From NCBI GenBank assembly GCA_031972135.1, contig DALYFH010000038.1:1-5303 (forward strand): a stretch of 5,303 nt of DNA, given 5' to 3'. Below, piece after piece: positions 1 through 4,040 of this stretch. The notes below the pieces were generated by a model that ran no database searches, was not told where the DNA came from, and worked only from the letters and a program-made list of their open reading frames with translations. Within the stretch, counting starts at the first letter, position 1. Every line of letters begins with the position of its first letter. This stretch comes from GWF sp031972135 (lineage in GTDB: Bacteria; Patescibacteriota; Microgenomatia; UBA1400; UBA12108). The translations under genes and the position numbers were made by a program.

Positions 1-636
1 GATCAAATCGAAGAAAAAGTCGAAGAAGCCAAGACTGGCGACATCCTCTCAGAGGTCAAAGAGCCTAACCCCTACCACGTCGTTTACGAAGAAAACGAGG
101 GTCTAGAGAAGCTAGCCAAGTGGTACGTTGTCCACACCTACAGTGGTCACGAACTCAAAGTAGCCGAGCAGCTCAAAGTCCGTATTGCCAGTATGCATGT
201 CGATGGCAAGATCTTCCAGGCTGTCGTCCCCGCCCAAGACAAAATCCAGGTCAAAAAAGGTCAAAAGAAAACAATCAAAGAGAAGATCCTCCCCGGCTAC
301 ATGTTGATCAAAATGATCGTCGATGACCTCTCCTGGCTAGCCGTCCGTACCACCCCAGGTGTCACCGCCTTTATTGGTAGCGTCGGCAAAAAACCAACTC
401 CTATCCCAGAACGCGAAGTCGAGACCATCATGAAGTTTATGGAGGTCAAAGCTCCCAAGTTCAAGAGTACTTTCTCCTCTGGCGAAGCCGTCAAGATCGT
501 CGATGGTCCATTTGCCGACTTCTTGGGTACTGTCGATCATATCGACGAAACCAAGGGCAAATTATCCGTGCTCGTTTCTATCTTTGGTCGCGAGACCCCA
601 GTAGAGCTAGACTTCGCTCAGGTGTCCAAGATCTAA
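1..636 (+). CDS. nusG: Transcription elongation/antitermination factor NusG, 5' end outside window
   Basis: NusG binds RNA polymerase beside the DNA channel, promotes processive elongation, and links polymerase to the ribosome (S10) or Rho through its KOW domain. The frame is open from base 1 and gives 211 residues ending in TAA. The NGN domain starts at residue 40 with the hallmark KWYVVHTYSGHE. The family motifs PGYM (98-101) and TPGVTAFIG (118-126) follow, and a KOW domain spans roughly 160-195 (SGEAVKIVDGPF, then FLGTV). Before the NGN domain lie at least 39 acidic, Glu/Lys-rich residues. Codons 1-64 contain no ATG, GTG or TTG, so the true start is upstream of the window and the protein is clearly longer than ordinary NusG (about 180 residues). 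The ATG at 193 is internal, as it would remove the first part of the NGN fold. rplK follows after 24 bp, the usual nusG-rplK arrangement, probably on one transcript. Confidence 0.96.
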   Translation, partial: DQIEEKVEEAKTGDILSEVKEPNPYHVVYEENEGLEKLAKWYVVHTYSGHELKVAEQLKVRIASMHVDGKIFQAVVPAQDKIQVKKGQKKTIKEKILPGYMLIKMIVDDLSWLAVRTTPGVTAFIGSVGKKPTPIPEREVETIMKFMEVKAPKFKSTFSSGEAVKIVDGPFADFLGTVDHIDETKGKLSVLVSIFGRETPVELDFAQVSKI

Positions 637-660
637 TTTACATGATAAAATAAGGAACTT

Positions 661-1083
661 ATGGCAAAGAAAATCAAAACAATTATCAAAGTCTTCCCTA
701 TGGGCGGTGCCGCAAACCCCGCTCCTCCTATTGGTCCTGCACTCGGTCAACATGGTGTCAACATCATGGAGTTTGTTAACCAATATAACAAAGCAACCGC
801 TGACAAAAAAGGTCAAAAAGTCCCCGCTGAGATCACGATCTACGAGGACCGCACCTTCACTTTTGTCATCAAACTCCCCCCTGTTTCTGAGATGATCAAG
901 CAGGAGCTCAAGCTAAAGAGTGGCTCAGGTGTTCCCAACAAAACCAAGGTTGGCAAACTCAGTAAGGCTCAGCTCGAAAAGATCGCCAAAGAAAAAATGC
1001 CAGATCTCTCCGCTAGTACTCTCGAGGCCGCGATGAAAACCGTCGCCGGTACCGCCAAGAGTATGGGCGTCGACGTCGAATAG
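661..1083 (+). CDS. rplK: 50S ribosomal protein L11
   Basis: L11 binds the GTPase-associated centre of 23S rRNA together with the L10-L12 stalk and takes part in factor-dependent GTP hydrolysis. At 140 residues it has the normal family length. The N-terminal domain carries the very conserved stretch ANPAPPIGPALGQHGVNIMEF (residues 18-38). The C-terminal rRNA-binding domain is seen from about residue 93 (NKTKVGKLSKAQLEKIA) to the GTAKSMGVDVE tail. The ATG is preceded by AAGGA at 652-656 with a short 4-nt spacer. The gene ends in a tandem TAGTAG. In most bacteria rplA follows directly. Here a minus-strand gene ends 3 bp beyond the stop, so the rplKA pair is broken. I see no hairpin with a U tract after the gene, so the transcript probably continues antisense into its neighbour. 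Confidence 0.98.
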   Translation: MAKKIKTIIKVFPMGGAANPAPPIGPALGQHGVNIMEFVNQYNKATADKKGQKVPAEITIYEDRTFTFVIKLPPVSEMIKQELKLKSGSGVPNKTKVGKLSKAQLEKIAKEKMPDLSASTLEAAMKTVAGTAKSMGVDVE

Positions 1084-1086
1084 TAG

Positions 1087-1944
1087 CTAATCTTCACTAT
1101 GTCGAGATCTCCAAATTCGCTGAAATGCTCCCACAACTCTATCAATTTTCTCATTTGGACTTCCCGTTAACCATTCTGGTAACTTAAATTCATTCTTACT
1201 AAAATCTCGAAATGGATCAGATTGATCATTTATCGTTAATGTCAATTTATCTGAAGCCTTTTGCACTCTTTCAGATAGTTGGCCTAAACCACTTAGTAAG
1301 TCTTCTGATAGTTGACTCGCTTTACTTGAAAATTGCTCCCATTTTTGACCATATCTCTCTGCGAGTGCCTTACCCCTAGCCCAATTCAAACTATCGGTCA
1401 TAAAATTTACGAACTCCCAACTACCACCTGCCAAAACACCCGTAACGATCGGACCCATGGCGTCAGCCACAAATGGCCCAAATCTCTCTGCATCAAATCC
1501 TGGGGTGTTTCCACCTATGCCTAATCCAAGTGACTCAATCACTATAGGCACAGCCATCGCAAAAATCATTGATGTCCACATTTTGACTCGTGGACTCCAA
1601 GCCTCAGAACCAGCCCTCACTCGCATAGTATCAATTGTTTCTATAAGTCCCCTAGCACCAATAGCGAGCGATGCAGTCTCCCAGCTATCACCTGAATGAT
1701 TAAACCAGTACTCATTTCTCATTAATTGGTCTAAGCCAGGCCCGTTGCTTTCTCTCTGTGTATAACGATATGATTCCACTCCAGCCAAACCCAACAACCA
1801 TCCACCCCATATAGCATCTTTAGAATAATTTAGAAGAAATCGTTGCGCTGAATTTAAATCTTCTGCCCCACCCACTATGTCTTCGTGCTCGATAACATCC
1901 GCTTGCAACAAGCCCTCGTCCTTTTGACTTCCTGACACACTCAT
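1087..1944 (-). CDS. Hypothetical protein with two hydrophobic segments, inserted between rplK and rplA
   Basis: I do not recognise this protein. From the ATG at 1944 it has 285 residues. Two hydrophobic stretches, about 121-143 (MWTSMIFAMAVPIVIES and following) and 158-181, could be a membrane hairpin. A shorter apolar patch lies at 46-56 (WGGWLLGLAGV). The region 190-235 is amphipathic, helical in character and rich in Ser, Gln and Leu. The C-terminus is polar and basic. No signal peptide or catalytic motif is evident. The frame could also start at a TTG at 2019 (310 residues). I prefer the ATG because a -10 box (CATAAT, minus strand) lies exactly 6 nt upstream, and the same AATATAAATATG context precedes the divergent small gene. 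The gene ends in TAG and converges with rplK with 3 bp between stops. Its bases are richer in A/T than the ribosomal genes, which fits an accessory insertion. Confidence 0.8.
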   Translation of the reverse strand: MSVSGSQKDEGLLQADVIEHEDIVGGAEDLNSAQRFLLNYSKDAIWGGWLLGLAGVESYRYTQRESNGPGLDQLMRNEYWFNHSGDSWETASLAIGARGLIETIDTMRVRAGSEAWSPRVKMWTSMIFAMAVPIVIESLGLGIGGNTPGFDAERFGPFVADAMGPIVTGVLAGGSWEFVNFMTDSLNWARGKALAERYGQKWEQFSSKASQLSEDLLSGLGQLSERVQKASDKLTLTINDQSDPFRDFSKNEFKLPEWLTGSPNEKIDRVVGAFQRIWRSRHSED

Positions 1945-1950
1945 ATTTAT

Positions 1951-1980
1951 ATTATGGCATAAATTTCCCCTTGATTTCAC
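1951..1980 (-). promoter_or_regulatory. Probable leaderless promoter for the minus-strand hypothetical gene
   Basis: Read on the minus strand, CATAAT (1956-1951) matches TATAAT at 5 of 6 positions and lies at -12 to -7 relative to the ATG at 1944. A GTGAAA box (1980-1975, 4 of 6 to TTGACA) lies 18 nt further upstream. A start at the A of the ATG would make the message leaderless. The -35 box overlaps the -35 of the divergent promoter, so the two may compete for polymerase. Confidence 0.55.
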
Positions 1981-1999
1981 TAATCTGTACTGATCTAAT
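1971..1999 (+). promoter_or_regulatory. Probable leaderless promoter for the 43-aa gene
   Basis: TTGATT (1971-1976, 4 of 6 to TTGACA) and TCTAAT (1994-1999, 5 of 6 to TATAAT) are spaced by exactly 17 nt. The -10 box ends 6 nt before the ATG at 2006, so transcription would start at or next to the start codon. No Shine-Dalgarno sequence is present, which agrees with leaderless translation. Confidence 0.6.
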
Positions 2000-2005
2000 A
2001 TAAAT

Positions 2006-2137
2006 ATGCTCACTTCCAAAGACTTACGAGATTTACAGAGAATATTCCGTCAGGCGTTCAGACCATTTAACGCAAAAATGAAAATCATGGAACATAAACT
2101 CGGCAAAATACTTAAAGTACATGCCAAGAAAAAGTAG
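2006..2137 (+). CDS. Small basic helical protein, 43 aa, unknown function
   Basis: A short frame from ATG to TAG encodes 43 residues: it starts MLTSKDLRDLQRIFRQ and ends with a basic tail HAKKK. The sequence has heptad-like spacing of Leu, Ile and Met, with Lys and Arg on the other face, and no Gly and a single Pro, so a long amphipathic helix or short coiled coil is likely. The opening (LTxKDL, then Arg- and Phe-rich, then a Glu-His-Lys-Leu run) resembles short coiled-coil proteins common in CPR genomes; this is an impression from composition, not an established homology. Support for a real gene comes from a well-spaced promoter ending 6 nt before the ATG and from the fact that the gene accounts for most of the space between the divergent promoter and the rplA promoter. 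Its function and partner are unknown. Confidence 0.6.
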   Translation: MLTSKDLRDLQRIFRQAFRPFNAKMKIMEHKLGKILKVHAKKK

Positions 2138-2145
2138 CTCGCATT

Positions 2146-2174
2146 TTAACCTAAACCACCTCCTGTGTTATAAT
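2146..2174 (+). promoter_or_regulatory. rplA promoter with extended -10
   Basis: A perfect TATAAT (2169-2174) is preceded by TGT, giving the extended -10 form TGTTATAAT. TTAACC (2146-2151) matches TTGACA at 4 of 6 positions with a 17-nt spacer. Transcription would start near 2181, leaving a leader of about 53 nt before rplA. The leader contains a weak CGG/CCG hairpin (2203-2214) and the AAGGAG at 2222-2227. I cannot identify an L1-binding fold in it with confidence. Confidence 0.75.
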
Positions 2175-2233
2175 TCCTCCACTATTCATTATTACTTGAA
2201 TCCGGCCACGTCCGAGATATTAAGGAGAATTAT

Positions 2234-3157
2234 ATGGGTAAAAGAAAAGAATCCACAACAGTAGCGCCAAAAAAGCAAAAGTCCATGACTAAATGGGAGG
2301 AGCTCTACACAGATCTCTCCGACCATACAGCAATGGCGCTCCGCGAAGCTCGCGTTAAACCAGAGCAGCTCAAGAACATGGCCGATGGAGAACTCACCGC
2401 AATAAACGGCATCAATGACGCCGCACTCGAAGAAATAAGAGCCAAATACTCAGCCGATGTAGCATCCGTTGACCCATCAATCGAAGGTGTTACGAGTGAA
2501 GGTAGCACAGAACCAGTAGCTGTCGAAGAAGCTGGCATAATCCCCCCCAACAAACGCCATGATTTCCGTGGTGGCAAAGCTATGACTACCGCCAAATCTC
2601 AGGTAGATCGCAACAAAAACTACGGGATCGAAGAAGCAGTTGCACTAGTCAAAAAGACTAACATTACTAGCTTTAACGCAACCGTAACGCTACATCTTAA
2701 CCTCACCGCCAAAGACGCTCCAACCAGAGTAGAGCTCACTTTCCCTCACGCTGCAGGTGCTGCCAAAAAGGTCGCAATCGTGAGTGACGAACTCTTAGCT
2801 AAGCTCGATAAAAATATTATCGACTTTGATATCCTCATTACTACTCCTGCCTTTATGCCTAAGCTCGCCAAATACGCTAAGCTACTAGGACCAAAAGGCC
2901 TCATGCCTAACCCCAAAGCTGGTACTGTGACCCCAAATCCAGAGGTCAAGGTCAAAGAGTTTGAAGGTGGCAAGACTCAGGTCAAAGCCGAACCCAAATA
3001 TCCTCTCATGCACGTAACTGTAGGTAAGACTAGTCAGCCAGAAGCCGAGCTAGTCGCCAACATCCGTGCCATGATCGAGGCTGTGAGACCTAAGTTTATC
3101 GTCAAAGCAACTCTTGCTGCGACTATGAGCCCAGGTATCAAGCTATCTCTAAACTAG
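2234..3157 (+). CDS. rplA: 50S ribosomal protein L1 with N-terminal helix-hairpin-helix extension
   Basis: L1 forms the mobile L1 stalk of the large subunit, helps release E-site tRNA, and in many bacteria represses its own messenger. The L1 core starts near residue 118 (VDRNKNYGIEEAVALVKK) and includes the signature LGPKGLMPNPKAGTVTPN (218-235). The C-terminus MSPGIKLSLN matches the usual ending. Two things are odd. First, the protein has 307 residues against about 230, because of a roughly 115-residue extension: a Lys-rich start, then 41-72 with a helix-hairpin-helix look (LTAINGINDAALEEI), then an acidic linker. Second, domain II is short: only 13 residues separate VAIV (180-183) from DFDIL (197-201), against about 31 in Escherichia coli L1. 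The start is set by AAGGAG at 2222-2227 with 6-nt spacing. The internal ATG at 2582 would give a normal-length L1 but lacks a ribosome binding site. Codon use agrees with rplK and nusG. Confidence 0.97.
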   Translation: MGKRKESTTVAPKKQKSMTKWEELYTDLSDHTAMALREARVKPEQLKNMADGELTAINGINDAALEEIRAKYSADVASVDPSIEGVTSEGSTEPVAVEEAGIIPPNKRHDFRGGKAMTTAKSQVDRNKNYGIEEAVALVKKTNITSFNATVTLHLNLTAKDAPTRVELTFPHAAGAAKKVAIVSDELLAKLDKNIIDFDILITTPAFMPKLAKYAKLLGPKGLMPNPKAGTVTPNPEVKVKEFEGGKTQVKAEPKYPLMHVTVGKTSQPEAELVANIRAMIEAVRPKFIVKATLAATMSPGIKLSLN

Positions 3158-3166
3158 TCCTATAAC

Positions 3167-3195
3167 TTGACATTTATCCCATAATGTGAGAAAAT
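3167..3195 (+). promoter_or_regulatory. Possible promoter of the membrane-protein block
   Basis: A perfect TTGACA (3167-3172) stands 10 bp after the rplA stop. At a 17-nt spacing lies GAAAAT (3190-3195, 4 of 6 to TATAAT). The alternative CATAAT (3180-3185) fits the -10 consensus better but is far too close to this -35. The start site is therefore uncertain, and a start near 3202 would clip the 5' arm of the structured RNA that follows. Confidence 0.45.
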
Positions 3196-3197
3196 TC

Positions 3198-3268
3198 GCG
3201 CGGTAAAGATGCCTGCCTCGCATGATAGCCATCCGACGGTAGGTGCTTTAGCACCTTAACATCCGCGC
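3198..3268 (+). ncRNA. Structured RNA element, possible cis-regulatory leader, class unknown
   Basis: The segment folds as a closed unit by hand. The base stem pairs GCGCG (3198-3202) with CGCGC (3264-3268), and GATG (3208-3211) with CATC (3260-3263), leaving a 5-nt bulge GTAAA. Inside it is a long hairpin, 3212-3243: CCTGCC with GGTAGG (one G-U pair), TCG with CGA, and ATG with CAT around a 5-nt loop. A second hairpin, AGGTGC-TTTA-GCACCT (3241-3256), shares three bases with the first, so the two compete at their junction. A UA-rich run and a CCTCC lie just downstream, before the membrane-protein gene. I do not recognise a known riboswitch core and it is not a tRNA. It may be a leader element of the following gene or a short free RNA. 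Confidence 0.5.
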
Positions 3269-3270
3269 TA
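3260..3270 (+). repeat. Left copy of 11-bp inverted repeat flanking the membrane-protein gene
   Basis: CATCCGCGCTA here is the exact reverse complement of TAGCGCGGATG at 3939-3949. The left copy contains the 3' arm of the structured RNA's base stem. The outer and inner bases next to the repeat do not match, so the repeat is exactly 11 bp. Confidence 0.7.
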
Positions 3271-3292
3271 TTATTATTCTCCTCCCCTTCTG

Positions 3293-3333
3293 GGGCACGC
3301 TAAGTACTTGTCTCTCGAGTATTTTGCGTGCCC
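3293..3333 (+). promoter_or_regulatory. 18-bp hairpin in the leader of the membrane-protein gene
   Basis: GGGCACGC (3293-3300) pairs perfectly with GCGTGCCC (3326-3333). The stem continues through 3302-3310 with 3316-3324, with a single T-T mismatch and two G-U pairs, around a 5-nt loop. A short CCCC-TTCT-GGGG hairpin (3284-3295) and CCCT/AGGG (3331-3334 with 3341-3344) compete for its base. No U tract follows, so this is not an intrinsic terminator. It ends 14 nt before the AAGGAG of the gene. Confidence 0.6.
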
Positions 3334-3359
3334 TCATTCAAGGGACAAAGGAGAAAAAA

Positions 3360-3941
3360 ATGACTCAACAGGAAAGTAAGAATAGTAAGTTGTTGAAGGT
3401 AATCGGCATCGTTTGCTGTATTATCCTGAGTTTTGTTATTGCCATCGTCCTCTGGGCGGTGAAGGAAGCACTTGGCTTCAAAATCAACCTGGCCACCTAT
3501 GCGGTGCTCAGCCTCCACATCCTCCCCTCAGTGGTGTATTACCTCCGCTACATCAGCGGAAAGCCTAAGCACTGGAAACGGAACACGATGTTCCTCACCC
3601 TGTTCTTGATCGCGCAAGTGGTCATGGGTGTTGGAATTTTTGTTTTCCGATCCATTAACGGAGAAACGCTTGCCACTGCCTTTGGCTATGCGATCCTGGG
3701 AGTTCTGTTTGTCAAGTTGGCACTGCTCGGAACTGTGGTCCTACCACCGGTCGTTGATCTTGCAGAAAAGATTTTGGGGGTCATCATTGCTGCGAGTCTC
3801 GCGGTAGTTTGGCTGATACAATGCATCGCAACTGCGTTGTTGATTTTGATCATCAGCCCGACGATTTCTGCAGCGATCCACAACGCCATCACCACCAAAA
3901 TCGGTCTCAAGATTAAACTCCCCTTCGCCATCAACGACTAG
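3360..3941 (+). CDS. Small polytopic membrane protein, unknown function
   Basis: This encodes a 193-residue, very hydrophobic inner-membrane protein that I do not recognise. Membrane segments are visible at about 11-35, 43-64, 75-97, 104-132 and 137-166, so five spans, the last perhaps a re-entrant or double one. The N-terminus is short, polar and Lys-rich, and the loop KPKHWKRN (68-75) is strongly basic, pointing to a cytoplasmic side. The third loop is SINGET (98-103). No enzymatic motif is seen. The ATG at 3360 follows AAGGAG (3348-3353) with 6-nt spacing; an upstream in-frame TTG at 3324 lies inside a hairpin and is rejected. Codon use differs sharply from neighbours: by hand count about 7 CTG, 8 TTG, 6 GTG and 8 GCG in 193 codons, against 0, 0, 3 and 3 in the 307 codons of rplA. 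This points to transfer or a different expression class. The gene sits between an 11-bp inverted repeat. Confidence 0.85.
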   Translation: MTQQESKNSKLLKVIGIVCCIILSFVIAIVLWAVKEALGFKINLATYAVLSLHILPSVVYYLRYISGKPKHWKRNTMFLTLFLIAQVVMGVGIFVFRSINGETLATAFGYAILGVLFVKLALLGTVVLPPVVDLAEKILGVIIAASLAVVWLIQCIATALLILIISPTISAAIHNAITTKIGLKIKLPFAIND

Positions 3942-3949
3942 CGCGGATG
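3939..3949 (-). repeat. Right copy of 11-bp inverted repeat, overlapping the stop codon
   Basis: TAGCGCGGATG includes the TAG stop of the membrane-protein gene and the first bases of the 3' hairpin. On a transcript of the block it could pair with 3260-3270 in place of the local, bulged partner GCGCG/GATG at 3198-3211. Confidence 0.7.
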
Positions 3950-3998
3950 CAAACAACCAGGTGACTTAGAGTCACATCTAAGTTACCTGGTTTGCATC
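3946..3998 (+). other. Strong 3' hairpin after the membrane-protein gene
   Basis: GATGCAAA (3946-3953) pairs with TTTGCATC (3991-3998); a 3-nt bulge CAA follows; then CCAGGT with ACCTGG, a G-U pair, and ACTTAGA (3964-3970) with TCTAAGT (3977-3983) around a 6-nt loop. That is about 22 bp with one bulge. The bases after it are AAACAATATATT, without a U tract, so it is not a standard intrinsic terminator. It may protect the 3' end of the message, mark a processing site, or be the end of a mobile block. Confidence 0.7.
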
Positions 3999-4026
3999 AA
4001 ACAATATATTAATAACCAAAGTGTAA

Positions 4027-4032
4027 TATACT
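4027..4032 (+). promoter_or_regulatory. -10 box of a near-leaderless promoter
   Basis: TATACT (5 of 6 to TATAAT) ends 8 nt before the ATG at 4041, so the transcript would have at most about 2 nt of leader. No convincing -35 box is found at 16-18 nt spacing, and no Shine-Dalgarno sequence precedes the gene. Confidence 0.5.
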
Positions 4033-4040
4033 GATTGTAT

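Noticed and set aside
1457..1699. Plus-strand open frame opposite the minus-strand hypothetical gene
   Set aside because: It is a shadow frame with no ribosome binding site or promoter; the opposing longer frame has coherent protein features.
1945..2019. TTG start at 2019 for the minus-strand gene, adding 25 residues
   Set aside because: It would overlap the divergent 43-aa gene and its promoter; the ATG at 1944 has a -10 box at the right distance.
2203..2214. L1-binding autoregulatory stem in the rplA leader
   Set aside because: Only a 3-bp CGG/CCG pairing is seen; it lacks the two-stem asymmetric loop known for L1 sites.
2582..3157. Shorter rplA starting at ATG 2582 with normal L1 length
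   Set aside because: No Shine-Dalgarno sequence precedes it, while 2234 has a perfect one plus a promoter, and the extension has structured protein character.
3209..3259. 16-codon upstream frame (starts MPASHDSHP) as a leader peptide
   Set aside because: It has no ribosome binding site and lies fully inside the paired RNA; base pairing explains the sequence better.
3198..3268. tRNA gene, because of the 71-nt length and closing GC-rich stem
   Set aside because: No T-arm GGTTC/GATTC-type loop, no proper anticodon arm, and a bulged base stem; the fold has two hairpins rather than three arms.
3324..3359. TTG start at 3324 for the membrane-protein gene
   Set aside because: It is buried in the 3' arm of an 18-bp hairpin, and the AAGGAG at 3348-3353 fits only the ATG at 3360.
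3946..3998. Integron attC recombination site, since a bulged hairpin follows a single gene of odd codon use
   Set aside because: The outer arms do not fit the required RYYYAAC and GTTRRRY boxes (the right arm reads GTTTGCA), and no integrase or second cassette is seen.
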